Shown: positions 1 to 11,549 of the stretch, one piece after another
Numbering within the stretch: position 1 is the first letter of the stretch
How the letters are laid out: the number at the start of each line of letters is the position of its first letter
Assembly: GCA_019915135.1 (NCBI GenBank)
Contig: JAHLMK010000011.1
Coordinates: 992,001-1,056,000, forward strand
Origin: Strobilurus pachycystidiatus
Lineage: Eukaryota > Basidiomycota > Agaricomycetes > Agaricales > Physalacriaceae
Length of the DNA: 64,000 bases
Reading direction: 5' to 3'
Notes under the pieces: generated by a model
The model's input: the letters and a program-made list of their open reading frames with translations, nothing else
What the model was told of the DNA's origin: nothing
Database searches by the model: none
Position numbers and translations under genes: made by a program

Positions 1-2062
1 TCCTCGTTCAACCTTTCCGTTGGCTTGCTTATTGTACGCCGTGATCAAGATACCGGTAATACCATATTTCTGTTCAATATGTACTAAGGCCTTCTTGATT
101 GCTGGCCCATTGTCGGTTACAATTTCCTTGATACAACCCCACCTGCATAGAATGTCCTCAAAGATCCATTCTCCCAGTGACTCGGCGGTCTCTTCCTTGA
201 GAGCCCTTGCCTCTGGCCAACTTGTTAATCCACACCTTGCGACGGTCACAGCATTGAAGCCGGCCCATTTTGAAGGTCGTTTCTTTCGAATGGATTCCTC
301 TCCTGCCTTAGGCATCCGGAAGGTGTCTATATAAGCCCTTTCGTAGATACCTGGAGTCGAAGTAATTGTTGGTGCAACTTTTATGTTACGTTTCTGGCGT
401 TTCTGGCATAGTACGCAGGTCCTTACATACCACCGTATGTCGACCTCCATACCTGGCCACCAGAATCGCTTCATGATGAGTTGTAACACGGAATATTGTC
501 CTTTATGTCCTGCCCGGTCGTGTAGAGCTTTACAAACCGGGATTCGTTCCTTTGGAAGTAGTACTCGACGGGGGTGGGAGTCCGAATGTGTTCGGTATAA
601 CCTTTCATGCTGGACAAAGAAGTCTTTGCTCCATTTCTCCAAGTCTTCGTCCTCAAGTACATATTCCGATTGTAAGTAAGGTTGAAGTTTGGGCAAATAG
701 GTCTCCCACAAACGCTCCCTTTTGCTCTTATTGAGCTCCGGGAACTCCGTGATATGCATCCAACCTTCGATATCCTTAACTTTGACTAGTCCCGAAGTCC
801 TTACCGCTTTAGAAACCTTTATATGGTCTGGTAAAGGACTCCGTACTATTTCCTGGAAATAGCCTCCCCTACTGTCGATGTCATTCCTGAAAGTGTCAAA
901 GTCTAACGGCTGCTCCTCTATAGGCAGACCTTTAGGCTCCTGGTACTCAAAGGTATTGACCTCGTCATCTCTATGTTTATGTGAGGTCTGGGTACTACTA
1001 CATCATGCTCTGAAGCTGGACGGCGACTTAAACCATCCGGGCCATGAACCTTTCCTGGTACGTGTACAAGCGTGAAGTGATACATCAAGATCTCCTCAGC
1101 CCACCTTTGCAGGTTTGCGTTCGCTAAGGAGTCCACGTTGGATAACATGCCCTTGATGTATTTTGCATCCACTTCAATTTCTAGTTTTCTACACCCTAGA
1201 AGGTAGTACTTGCACGCGGACAGAGCTCTGAAGAGCCCGAATAGTTCTCGCTTGGCTTGCGAGTACCTTGCCTCTCTTTCGTTCAATGTCAGAGACATAA
1301 ACTTGGCAAAGTATCGTTTCTTAGGGTCCTTGGGATCTACCTGGGACAGATAGAAACCTACTGCCTGGTAAGAGGTGTCTACCGACAGCGTGATTGGCGT
1401 GGACCATTCATAATTCAGTGGTTTCAGCATCGGACAAGTTCGTATGGCTTCCTTTAAGGTATCCATACTTTCTGCTCCTCGTCTGTCCATCTGAACTTGG
1501 TAATGTCTTTGGTTACCTGGTCAAAGGTACGCCTTCTTAGAGTAGTCCTTTACGAATGCTCTGAAGATTCCAGCTGTTCCTAAGAACGAACGGACTTCCG
1601 TGAGCGCTTTACAAGGGGGCCAATCGAGATCACCTTAACGCGATCTTCAGCTGGCTTTCTACCTTCGTAGGTACAGACATGGCCCACTACCACAATTTCT
1701 TCTGCACAAATGATAGCCTTGTGACCAGAAAAGGTCCCTCCGGCATGTTTCATTCGTTGTATGATTCTGTTCATGTTCACAAGGTGTTCCCAAACGAAAC
1801 GCCTTACTTCAGGATGACCTGGAAGCGTTTCGTAGGTACCATCAGCTTGTTCATATCGCGTGGCGGGCCCGCGGACGGGCACATCGTCGATATAAGGTCT
1901 GGTGAGGCTGGTATTTCATCCTTGAGAATCGTTTGTAACATCGTCATGAAAGATAGGTACTGAATTAGTCAGCCCATTGGTAAGTCTTTAACCTTAACGC
2001 TCCGTAAGGTGTCGAGAAGGTGGTCATATCGCGAGACGCGGTGGCAAGGAGCCGTTCGTCAT
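1..2062 (-). pseudogene. Broken pol fragment (integrase back to reverse transcriptase), inverted
   Basis: Read on the minus strand, this segment matches residues about 373-1060 of the complete pol at 29573-33418. It covers the middle of RT with the YIDD region, RNase H (a 190-residue open stretch at 918-1490), the linker and the integrase up to the catalytic-glutamate region at position 1. Several single-base indels split it into short open pieces, for example near 1495, 1530 and 1625 where the intact copy has one more base. It has neither a start nor an end of its own. It is a relic of the element, not a gene, and may be a duplicate created with the fold-back. Confidence 0.85.
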
Positions 2063-3133
2063 ACGCTTGTACACGTACCAGGAAAGGTTCATGGCCCGGA
2101 TGGTTTAAGTCGCCGTCCAGCCTCAGAGCATGATGTAGTAGTACACCAGACCTCACATAGACCATAGAGGATGACGAGGTCAATACCTTTGAGTACCAGG
2201 AGCCAAAGGTCTGCTATAGAGGAGCAGCCGTTAGATTTGACACTTTCAGGAATGACATCGACAGTAGGGGGAGGCTATTTCCAGGAAATAGTACGGAGTC
2301 CTTTACCAGACCAATAAAAGGTTTCTAAAGCGGTAAGGACTTCGGGACTAGTCAATGTTAAGGATATCAAGGTTGGATGCATATCACGGAGTTCCCGGAG
2401 CTCAATAAGAGCAAAAAGGGGTTTGTGGGGAGACCTATTTGCCCAAACTTCAACCTTACTTACAATCGGAAGATGTACTTGAGGACGAAGACTTGGAGAA
2501 ATGGAGCAAAGACTTCTTTGTCCAGCATGAAAGGTTATACCGAACCCATTCTGACTCCCACCCCCGTCGAGTGCTACTTCCAAATGAACGAATCCCTGTT
2601 TGTAAAGCTCTACACGACCGGGCAGGACATAAAGGACAATATTCCGTGTTACAATCATCATGAAGCGATTCTGGTGCCAGGTATGGAGGTCGACATACGA
2701 TGGTATGTAAGGACCTGTGTACTATGTCAGAAACGCCAGAAGCGTAACATAAAGGTTGCACCAACGATCACTTCAACTCCAGGTATCTACGAAAGGGCTT
2801 ATATAGACACCTTCCGGATGCCTAAGGCAGGAGAGGAATCCACCCGAAAGAAACGGCCTTCAAAATGGGCCGGCTTCAACGCGCTGTGACCGTAGCAAGG
2901 TGTGGATTAACAAGTGGCCAGAGGCAAGGGCTCTCAAGGAAGAGACCGCCGAGTCACTGGGAGAATGGATCTTCGAGGACATTCTGTGCAGGTGGGGTTG
3001 TATCAAGGAAATTGTAACCGACAATGGGCCAGCAATCAAGAAGGCTTTAGTACATATTGAACAGAAATATGGTATTACAGGTATCTTGATCACGGCGTAC
3101 AATAAGCAAGCCAACGGAAAGGTTGAACGAGGA
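1..3133. repeat. Large inverted repeat (fold-back) in element A pol
   Basis: Positions 1-1073 are the near-perfect reverse complement of 2063-3133. The spacer (1074-2062) holds the reverse transcriptase and RNase H part of pol on the minus strand. Position 1 pairs with 3133, so the left arm may continue beyond the window. The inner boundary is abrupt: at 2062/2063 the sequence passes from minus-strand RT to plus-strand end of RNase H. Small indels relative to the intact pol at 29573-33418 are frequent near this junction. Confidence 0.85.
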
Positions 3134-3794
3134 CACTGGGATATCCGTCAATCTCTCTTCAAGGTATGCAGGGGTAAACCCGAGCAATGGCCAGAGTTCC
3201 TACATGAGGTCCTTTGGGCAGAGCGCATTACCATAAAGAGAAGTCTAGGTACTTCAGCGTTCCAGGCAGTAACCGGTTGTGAACCAATCATGCCAATGGA
3301 CCTGGAGGAATTGACTTGGCTGGTCGAAGCACCAGGCCGGATGGTCTCCCATTCGGACCTCTTATGCCTTCCGAGCTAGGCAGCTCATCAAGCACAAGGA
3401 AGATACTGTCAAGCTAAGGTCGAAGGTCCTTCTAAATAAACAGAAGGCCGCGGCGAAGTTCCTAGAGGACTTCCAGAACAGTATCCCTCGCTACAAATTC
3501 AAAACTGGTGAACTAGTACTAGTAAGGAACACTAGGATTGAATCAGAAATGAATGCGAAGTTCAAGGAAAGGTTTATGGGACCTTACGCGGTAGTAACAA
3601 GGACCTCGGCAGGAAACTATGTGGTCTGCGAGTTGGACGGAACGATCTACAAAGACAAGATAGCTCAGTTCCGTGTAATACCTTTTGTATCGCGACGAGA
3701 CCCTATAGACCTTGGAAAACAGTTCTTTGATCGATTACACTTCATAAGTAAACCGATCACCAAGACCTTAGATGTCCTTGCGAGAACTACGTGA
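2063..3794 (+). pseudogene. Broken pol 3' fragment (end of RNase H to C terminus)
   Basis: On the plus strand this matches residues about 703-1281 of the complete pol: the end of RNase H, the linker, the integrase HHCC zinc region, the DD(34)E core and the C-terminal tail, ending at the same stop (3792-3794). Frameshifts are visible at about 2150-2220, 2650, 2885 and 3355, so no full-length product can be made. The open stretches at 2377-2889, 2900-3379 and 3549-3794 are pieces of one ancestral frame. The tail lacks a chromodomain, as in element B. Confidence 0.88.
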
Positions 3795-4134
3795 CCTTGA
3801 GCACCCAGGACTGGACTACAGCTTCAAAAGGAAGCTAAGGTACCATACCAGATGACGGGGACGTCATCAGAAAAGTAAAGAGAGAATAGAGGGACATCGG
3901 TCCATTTATTCAAGGACTATAAAAATTTTATTTAAGACTCATTCTGTGCCCAGCTGGCTACAAAGGTAGCTAAGGTAGCATTGAACTAAGGACAGAATAA
4001 GGAAGCAAGACAAGGCACGAGGCATCAGGGAAGTGGCGGGGTGCGAATAAAGAAAAGCTTAAAAGTGATAAGCCCGTAGGCGATGTGGTAAGCGCAGAAA
4101 AGGAAGCACCACTCACCGAACAACCACCACGACC
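3795..4134. other. Pol to cargo-gene spacer in element A
   Basis: This 340-bp stretch is non-coding and is repeated in element B at 23318-23659 and 29231-29572 with few differences. It probably holds the 3' end of the pol transcript or the promoter of the downstream cargo gene. No clear TATA box was found. Confidence 0.6.
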
Positions 4135-6247
4135 ATGCTCCCTCAAGAGAACGACCCCACTGTGGACGCGAAGGTAAGTGCCTGGCACGATCACAGCGTA
4201 GAACGAGGCGGTGAACTTACTTACCAAAAGGAGCAGTCACCGCCGCCATCGCAGCCGCCGACGAAAGACAACCAGGAGCCTCCCGCAGTCCAGGAGGAGA
4301 AGGAAATGGAGGTGCACGGGCAGGAGCAGGTGAGTAGTGACGAACAACGCGTTGAGAAACGGCGAAACTCACCACTACCACCCCCTCTGCTAGCTCCCGT
4401 CCATTCCCTGCGAAGCCAGGCCGGACCATGTCAAAATGACGCGTCCCCTGTTCGACTACGGCGGTTTCTTGACGAACAGGACCGCGCCGCCGGAACTAGA
4501 CGCAGGTATCAGCCTGCACCTGGCCGAGTTGCTGTGCGCCAACCCAACGACGACACGGGAGATCTTGCAAAAGGCCGGGTACCACGACTACCTGCACAAT
4601 GGGGTATTCTGGCTAACGTTCCAGGACGCGCTAGCGGCGAAACCAGCCAGCAGAGCCACTCCGCTCGAAAGAGTGGAGACCGCGCTCAGCACCGCGTGGC
4701 GCGCCACCTCCGCCTACAAAAAGCAGGTCCGCCCCACCCGAGCCACCACTTTCCTGAACAACGACCGCGTGGCCCCAGAGCTCGCGATCCGGCTCTCAGA
4801 AGACGACGCTCAGCGTTGTTTTCTGGAGTTGGACCATCTCTGGAACTTCGTGCACGATCAGGACCGCGCCAACCTATTCTGGGGCGCCTTGATAGTGGAG
4901 ATGCGCAAGCAGCGCGACGACCTCCCCATCCGCAGGTCGTTCCTCAAGACGATGGATAACCTCATCGAAAGCGCGATAGCCGAGCTTGGCATCGCAGACT
5001 ACCAGCGCGACGAAACACCGAGTCTCGACAGCAAGGTCGACGACGAGGGCACTCCGCGCCCCACCATGCAGCAGCTTGCGCAGGAGGCGTCGCCCAGTCC
5101 CCGCGACTCGCGAATCCCGTCACCAGCGCCCGCCTCGCACCACGAACCCACGCCCGAGCCCGAGATGGAACCCCCGGCGCGTCGACCATACGTCGCGGCA
5201 GGGAAGGGTGGCCCCAAATCGGTTACCAAGTACGTCGCTCACCGTACCGTCGCACCCGTAATCTTTGCTAATGCCCCGGCCAGGCCGAAGGCCGTCGTTG
5301 TAAAAGTGGAACCGAAGGACAAGGACGTCGCCCCCACCCGGAAAACCTCGGTCGCGCGCGCCACCACTGGTGGAAGCCAGAAGCGCAAGTTCGTCGAGGA
5401 GGAACCGGAGGAGGAGGACGAGTTGGACGAAGACGCCGAAGCCAGCGACGAGGAGGAGGACGACTTCGTCCTCGATGTACGCGACAAGACCAACCCGCGT
5501 ATCCCCCTCCACCGCGACGACGGCTTCTGCGTCCCGTGCATCAAGCAGAAGTTGGGTTGCACCTACTTCAGGATCCACGCCACGCCCGCGGAGAAGAATA
5601 ACAGCTTCACCTGCGACCAGTGCAAGGAGAAGGACGGGCAGCACGGTCCGTGCTGGGTCGCATGGAGGCGAAGCCAGGTCCCCGAGCCGTGGAAGGAGGT
5701 CGCGCTGAAGGTTCGCGCCCAGTTGCAGGCCGTGGCGAGGAACAAGCCCGATTCTCAGATCCGGGCCCGGCGCCACCAGGAATACTCCAACGCCGCGCAA
5801 GCCATCGCCAAGGAAGCGGACCAGCGGTGGAAGGAGGAAAAGCAGAGGAAGAAGGACGAGCCCCCGGCGAAGCGCCGTCGCGTCGAGAGCACGAAGGGAA
5901 AGAAGGGCAAGGCGAAGAAGGAGGAGACGTCGGACGAAGAGGGCACTGGCGACTCCGACGTCGAGGAAATCCAAGCGCCCCGTACCCGCCTCCAGAAGGG
6001 AAAGGTCAGCGCCGCCCCGCCTCCCGCCTCCACCAAGTCCTCGAAGGGGGCCACCACCTCGATCAGCACGGCCCAGCAACAGGACAAGGGTGAAGGAGCC
6101 AGCCGTCAAGGCGCGTCGTCCTCCACCTCCGCCAGCCGCATCGACCCCGCCGAGGACGTGGACAAGGTCCTCGCGATGTACTTCTCCCTCAGTGAGAAGA
6201 GCCGCCGAAAGTTCAGGAAGATAGCCGAGATTGCGGTGGGACGTTAG
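4135..6247 (+). CDS. Element-borne sense cargo protein with Zn2Cys6-like cysteine cluster (copy A, intact)
   Basis: The gene is spliced: exon 1 is 4135-4173, exon 2 4231-4329 and exon 3 4394-6247. Both introns are GT-AG and join one frame of 663 aa that continues into the long open frame starting at 4436. The N-terminal third is helical and of unknown fold. A very acidic stretch (about residues 380-410) precedes six cysteines spaced C-X2-C-X6-C-X17-C-X2-C-X9-C (from about residue 425), which resembles the fungal binuclear zinc cluster with longer loops. Lysine/arginine-rich segments that could be nuclear signals follow, then a serine-rich tail. Two more copies lie in element B (21205-23317 intact, 27118-29230 broken). 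It sits after pol, where retroviruses carry env, but nothing membrane-like is present. A nuclear DNA-binding or regulatory role is inference. Confidence 0.85.
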
Positions 6248-6633
6248 TCGCGTCCCGCCGCTAATCTTTTCTTTTTTTTATATACACGAATACCAGTCAG
6301 TGCCAAACGGACACTTTTCATATACGCATTCCCCGCCCCGTTGTATTTTATAAAAATATACAACTTCTTGTACTCCAAAGAACCGTGTGAAAACCACCAA
6401 GGTGCAAGAACAAGGAACCTTAGTGGAAACCTTAAGTCAAGGGGAGAATCCAGGACTCTCCTTGGAATATCAAAGGTCGCGAAGTTCGGGGGCTGAGAAC
6501 CTTAGACGATGAAAAGGTCCACAAGAAGCTGTGTTACGAGTAAAGTAATACAGACAAAGCAATGTGACTATAAGGAACATTCGTAAGGCAGAAAAGAAAA
6601 GCGACCTTTAGGTCAAAAGAAGTCAACTAAGGA
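6248..6633. other. Convergent 3' region of sense and antisense cargo genes
   Basis: This 386-bp spacer lies between two genes that end toward each other. It begins with a T-rich and TATATA-containing tract (about 6265-6285) and an AT-rich patch near 6346-6365 that could serve 3' end formation. The same sequence occurs at 20815-21204 and, with more indels, at about 26735-27117. No coding sequence was seen. Confidence 0.55.
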
Positions 6634-7770
6634 CTAAGCAAAACGACTCCAATCAGGAGGGACCGCAAGGTTCGCAAGGCGCGCATAGAAAGGTCCTGCG
6701 TGGCTAAGGTCGATTGCTAACATACTAGCAGCAAGAAGTTCGTAGTCTACTTCGGTGGCCTCCGACCAGTCGATGAGCCAGAGTAGTGGATCGATGATAG
6801 GCAGCGACTGGTTGGGGCGCTGGAAACACAGAAGTTACAAACGGACCGCAAACTACGAAGTTGTTCACGGACCCGATTGGCGGGAAGGTCAATCTCGGGG
6901 ATCAACCGACGCATATTGGGAGGTCTATTCAACGCGTAGGCGTCGTCCCAGCCGTAAAGAGCAGAGTTCTGACGTTGGAACTCTGGCCACCACTTCATAA
7001 CCGTGACAAGGTCGGCGGGAAGGTCCCCATACTGAACAGGAAGGACCTTCAGGTCGTCAGACCCGATGTAAAGCGAGCGAAGGAGTGTGGAAAAGCCGGA
7101 GTAACCACCAAAGTGAGCCTCGACCTACGTCTAAGGTCAGCGCCGACCACAAGACATGAAAGGAAAAGACCAGGTTTAACTCACCATGAAAGGTCCGATG
7201 AACTCTTGGGTAAACCAAGGGTGACTCGCAAGGATGTCCATGTTAAGGTCCCCCAGGTGGAAGCGGGCGCCTTCACCGTCAAGGGTATTGCCTTCGGCGA
7301 ACCAAGTTTTGCAAAGTTCGACGGCGGTGTAGTACAAAGGAAAGAAGTGCGCCTTGAAGCCGTGAGGAATGGCCCTGTTCTGGAAGTGAAAAGCGGGTTC
7401 CCAGATATAACGAAAGCGGACCTAAGGACCATCCGTTAGTCAAGAAAGGTGTCGAGGCGAAGTCAACTAGACCTACCAGGACGTGCAAAAGGTAGCGCAA
7501 GGTTGGAACGTCTAGAGGTTCGTCGCGACCAAAGGCATGAACCGGAGGCTGGAGCTGGGGAAGGAGGCGAGTGTCGTCCTCCGTAGCTAAGGTCCCATCC
7601 GGATGACGGACTACCGCAACGAAGTAGCGTGTATAGTTGTACATCTCCATGGCGCAGCTCAGCGCAAGGTCCGCTGTGACTAAGTCATGTTGAAAGGAGG
7701 TCAAAGGCGAGCGAAGTCGAACGCCTTGAATGCGGGTATCTGCAAAGGAAGGCAGGACGGGCGCGGGCAT
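6634..7770 (-). CDS. Antisense cargo gene 2 of element A (322 aa, unknown function)
   Basis: Four exons on the minus strand (7477-7770, 7185-7421, 6873-7124, 6634-6819) join in frame to 322 aa. The introns are 53-60 nt with GT-AG ends, and the first has a perfect CTAAC branch point. I chose the ATG at 7770; the frame is open a little further but with no earlier ATG. The product is a soluble-looking protein rich in aromatic and proline residues, with no motif I recognise, signal peptide or membrane helix. It lies antisense to the retrotransposon, downstream of and in the same direction as gene 1 (8146-9680). In element B the first exon and part of exon 2 are deleted, and the rest is fused to gene 1. 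Confidence 0.72.
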
Positions 7771-8145
7771 GATCAAAGATGAGATTCCTGTCGCCACGAC
7801 CGACTTAAAAGAAAACCTCCGCCAGTCAAGAAGGTCCGAACACGCCGATAAAAGGACAAAGTTTAGGCGCCACCAATCTAAAGGTAGGCACGATCGGCGA
7901 TAGCCGATCGAACTAAGTTCGATCTTAGGCCTATCAGGAGGCGGTCAGGAAACTTTGAGGGTTCAAATCGAAAGGAGTTGGATTATGCACCAACTGGGCC
8001 TAGAGTAGTCTAAGGAAACAAAGTGACTACCGCTCCTACAAGTAGAGAAGAAATCCGAAACCAGTATAAAGACGAAGTAGAGAAAAACTATGAGTAGTAC
8101 TGGTTAAGACTTGGCGAAAGCTAAGCTAAAGAAGGACCTTGTAGT
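7771..8145. other. Spacer between antisense cargo genes 1 and 2
   Basis: This 375-bp non-coding stretch exists only in element A; the matching region is lost in element B through a deletion. It must hold the 3' end of gene 1 and any promoter of gene 2. No clear TATA box was seen. Confidence 0.5.
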
Positions 8146-9680
8146 CTACTGAGCCTGGTCTATCGCGTCTAAGGCCGAGATATAAAGGTCGCGAGTCGAC
8201 TGCAAGACTTGGATACGACCCCGAATCTCGTTGAAGGTCGAGATAATGTCGTGTCGGTACTGGCGTTCCAAAATGACCAAGTTGGGCGAGATGTTGGGAT
8301 CGTCAAGACCAGACAACCTTGACATACGCTTGTGGACTTGGGCCAAGGCAGCAGACAGACCATTGATGTACTGGTTCGCTAAGGGGAAGTAACCAGGAAT
8401 CAACAAGGCAAACCAAGGAGCGAGGAAGAAGCACCTTACCGCCTTCAAGTTGTTTAAGAACGACGGGTTCGACCCCAAAGGTCGAAGGCCGGGCCGCCTT
8501 TACAACACGGCGAGCGTTCTCATCGTTAAGCTTACGCTTAGGAGGAGCTTCTTGACCATTGATCGCGCCCAAGGTTTGAAGGGCTTTCTGGTAAACACGG
8601 GCGTTAATGTCCATACCGGGAAGAGCTGCGAAAGGAAGGTAACGGACGGAAGATGACTATTAAAGAAGTCATAAGGAAGTCCGGGACAAACATAGGATTC
8701 AAAGGAACGTACCGCTTCGGCTTCCTTTGACAAGGAATTGGCGAGTTGGAGCTGGCGAAAGGCTTCAATAAAGGAAGATGAGACTGGCAAAGAAATTGAG
8801 CGCACAGTATCACCGACGACGACAACGGAGTCCTCACCGTCGCTCTCGCCAGCTGCCACATCGTCAGCCCAATTAAAGTACTCCGGACGAAAGAAGCGCG
8901 CACAAGAGTCGGGATCCATCGCGACGTCGCCGTCTCCCGCCTCGGCTCGTTTCTCCATGGCCTCGGTAACGACCTCGGGCGATTTCTTCGTCTTCTAAGC
9001 GAAGACATCCAGAGGTTACAGTAGGAAACCGACGAGTAACGAACGGACATACCTTGCCTTTCTCAAGCTTGTCCGGCTTGAAATAAGCGTTATCCGGATG
9101 CATAGGGTGACCCGGGGACAGGCCAGGGAAGTGGGCGTTAGACGCCTTCTTGCAGCTGCTCACCAAAGGTTGGAGGATATGAGCGATGTGGTGCGTCGGC
9201 GTCTGAGGGTGAATCCCCAGCAGGTGTACCAGCATCCCTACATAGAGGCGAAGGTTGAAAAAGAACACCGCCATGTCCGTCGACACCTTGGAACCATTCG
9301 GAAAGGTGCGAAGGTCATGGGCGACGGCCTAAAGAAAACAAGGACAGGATGAAGTCAGGATCAGGAAAAGAACACAGCGAAGGAGTACACACAAGGACTC
9401 TCTCCATGATCTTGTCAACATAGCCGGTGATCTCCAGTGCCACGTCGGGATTCGAACACGCCTTCTTGAGGTCCAGACGATGGACCTTGGGAATGATGAG
9501 CGTAAGATGCATGCCGAGGTACATAAGGAAGTCGGGTGTGTTGGCTGGAGGGTCGTAGTCGAGCGCATAAGCGACGAGACCGGCGCCAAGGTCGCGCGTA
9601 GTGATCAGGTCCTTCGCGGACGGAACGTGCGGCGTTGTGGGAAGCAGTTTTGCGATGGGAGTCCAAGTTTTGGGAGCCAT
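8146..9680 (-). CDS. Antisense cargo gene 1 of element A (431 aa, unknown function)
   Basis: Five exons on the minus strand (9393-9680, 9053-9328, 8713-8994, 8440-8656, 8146-8378) give 431 aa. All four introns are GT-AG, 56-64 nt, and keep the frame. The ATG at 9680 follows a TATA box at 9727-9735. The N-terminal half looks like a globular helical domain and the C-terminal 150 residues look like a long amphipathic helix. I recognise no catalytic motif, signal peptide or membrane span. Its first three exons are almost identical to the start of the fused gene at 19317-20814. Because it starts beside the 3' LTR and reads back into the element, it must be expressed from its own promoter and would produce RNA complementary to element transcripts. 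Confidence 0.75.
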
Positions 9681-9726
9681 GATAGAATAAAGGCAGGAAT
9701 GAAAGGTCTGAGGACAAGTCCCAGGA

Positions 9727-9735
9727 CCTTTTATA
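9727..9735 (-). promoter_or_regulatory. TATA box of antisense cargo gene 1 (element A)
   Basis: TATAAAAGG on the minus strand lies about 47 nt upstream of the ATG at 9680. The same box stands at 19262-19270 before the fused gene of element B, so it is conserved between copies. Confidence 0.65.
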
Positions 9736-9869
9736 ACGGAACGAAGTTAGGCAAAAGAGGGTCCATCGGGCGATAGAAACCAAAAGGGGACTTCGTCACG
9801 ACGGCCTGGTACCCAGGATAAAGGTTCTGAACCACCAAGGACTATGTCGCGGACGACATTTCATAAGTC

Positions 9870-9878
9870 AAGGGGAGA
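9870..9878 (+). promoter_or_regulatory. Polypurine tract of element A
   Basis: AAGGGGAGA abuts the first base of the 3' LTR (TGATACG...). The same tract is next to the LTR of element B at 19119-19127 on the minus strand. This is the expected plus-strand priming site of an LTR retrotransposon. Confidence 0.8.
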
Positions 9879-11549
9879 TGATACGCAGGGTACTATTCCA
9901 GTACTAGAAACGGGGAATTTTGCGATTCCTGAACAGCCCAAAGACCTTAGGAACCTCCAGTCAAGTACTTAGGATAGAGCACGCAGGAGTTACTGCCTTG
10001 ACGCGGGCAAGCCTCCAGGACAAGGTCCAGGCGCCTTAACAAGTCCTTTAGGACAGGCGCGATCGAAACCTTCGATCACCTTCATCCGAATATCCTTATC
10101 CGCGCGTTGGATCCCTTTCAAGATCCCGTACCTTTGCGTGTACCTTGTACTACAGACGATGTGCTATAACCATTCGCACCCAAGGAGGGTCCAAAGGTCT
10201 CCAGGCGGTTCAGTTCGAGCGACCCGAGACCTGCGCACCTCAACCCAAAGACCTGGAAGGTCCCGAAATAGTTCAAGGACGTCACAACCCTTTTGGGGAA
10301 ACAATCTTCGGAGCTGTCAAGGACTCCGAACCGACGCCTTCCGCTATGCCGATCGATCATGATCCACGATCAAGGACCACCCCGAAAGCAGGGTGTATTA
10401 CCACTTTAAGAAAACACTCCCCTGTAGTGTCTGCGCTCGAAAGGACGTTCTTAACGATCTCCATCCAACCTAGCCACAAGAAAGCAGGTGTCCGTAGGAC
10501 CTTGCAACATAAAGATACCTAAGGATCGAAGTCCTTATCGGACCTTGATCTCCTGGGCACAAGGATTGTACCATACCGCCAAGGTGGCGTATATGGCTAA
10601 AGGACCAAGCGGCCTGGCCGCAGTTGTTTCGACCAGGGATAGCCAATAAGAATCCAGCACTTGTATGACTCGAAAGTCCGATGTATCCGATCCTAGAATA
10701 GATGCTTACTCAGTAGGAACCCACCAGTAGTATAAAAGGGCCCAAAGGACCCATATTTCGGTAGCTTAGAGCCCCCTCCAGTAGCCGCTAGTCAGACGCA
10801 GCCGTTGTAGTGAATCTATCTCGAGTTTCGACTCATTTCTGCAAAGTACCCAAAGACCCCAAAGACCTTTCCAAGATTTAAAGACATCAGGTGTTGTCAA
10901 ACTCCTTGAAAGACTCGAAAGAACCTTATTCCGACGTACCAAGTCAAGTACCAACGAATCTACTTGGTGTTAGAACCTTGTATTCGCAAGAAGGCCGGTT
11001 TGCAAGTGGTTCTGCCCTGCACTCACGCTCTTTCGTGAAGTACTTCCCTTTGAGGAATAAGTCGAGTTTGAACGAGTGTTGTCAACGTCTGAGACACCTT
11101 TCGGAACCTTTGGTCCCGGTGCAAGACACTAGAAGTTTGGTTTAAGTGCAAGAAGGAGTCCTTATCGTTAGCAGTCCAGTGGCGTAAAACCTGCGGTAGC
11201 GGCCTGACGATTCCAAGACAAAGTCCTTGTACACCAGAGCACTTGATAGGTAGAAGCTACATTGCCTCGCGCTGTTTAAGGTCTTCATACGTCAAGAGGT
11301 TCGGCCTACGACTTCAAGGTTTTCTTGTGTCATTTCGATCAGAATCCCTACACCCCCAAAAACAACTCGTAGTTTAACTACAGCGATTCGGAATACATCT
11401 CTATTTCTCCATTACCCAAAAGCACCTTGTTTCTCTCGAACCTTTGTGCACCCCAGCTCTCTTACAAGGAGTATTAGTTGTGATAAGGATTGATAGTGTG
11501 GTTAGACGATAGCTTCTTTTTCAGAGGTCTATTCCGAACTTGCACATCA
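9879..11549 (+). repeat. 3' LTR of element A (1671 bp)
   Basis: The LTR begins TGAT and ends ATCA. It matches the two LTRs of element B (17442-19118 and 36544-38220) with small differences, including short indels around 10855. It contains a TATA box, TATAAAAGG at 10731-10739, in the sense direction. Short open frames inside it (such as 10145-10522) recur in each LTR copy but carry no recognisable domain and are not annotated as genes. Confidence 0.93.

Larger units (their letters stand above)
1..11549 (+). mobile_element. Element A: 3' part of a large Ty3/gypsy LTR retrotransposon with cargo genes
   Basis: This copy belongs to the same family as the complete element at 17442-38220, in the opposite orientation. 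Its order is rearranged pol (1-3794), a sense cargo gene (4135-6247), two antisense cargo genes (6634-9680), a purine tract and the 3' LTR (9879-11549). The gag, protease and 5' LTR are not in the window, so the left boundary and the target duplication cannot be seen. The right boundary is clear: the LTR ends in CATCA and is followed directly by host coding sequence. Compared with element B, this copy keeps about 1.55 kb more in the antisense cargo region, so that part is closer to the undeleted state. Confidence 0.85.

Noticed and set aside
4135..4959. 274-aa unspliced frame starting at the same ATG as the cargo gene
   Set aside because: It reads through two good introns and leaves the frame of the long conserved ORF; the spliced version joins both.
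5120..6109. 329-aa open frame antisense to the cargo gene (and 420 aa at 21070-22332)
   Set aside because: Leu/Arg/Gly-rich shadow of a GC-rich gene; no domain, no splice logic, and it breaks in the third copy.
10145..10522. 125-aa open frame inside every LTR of the A/B family
   Set aside because: No domain, and it lies in the promoter part of a repeat; its presence in all copies follows from repeat identity.
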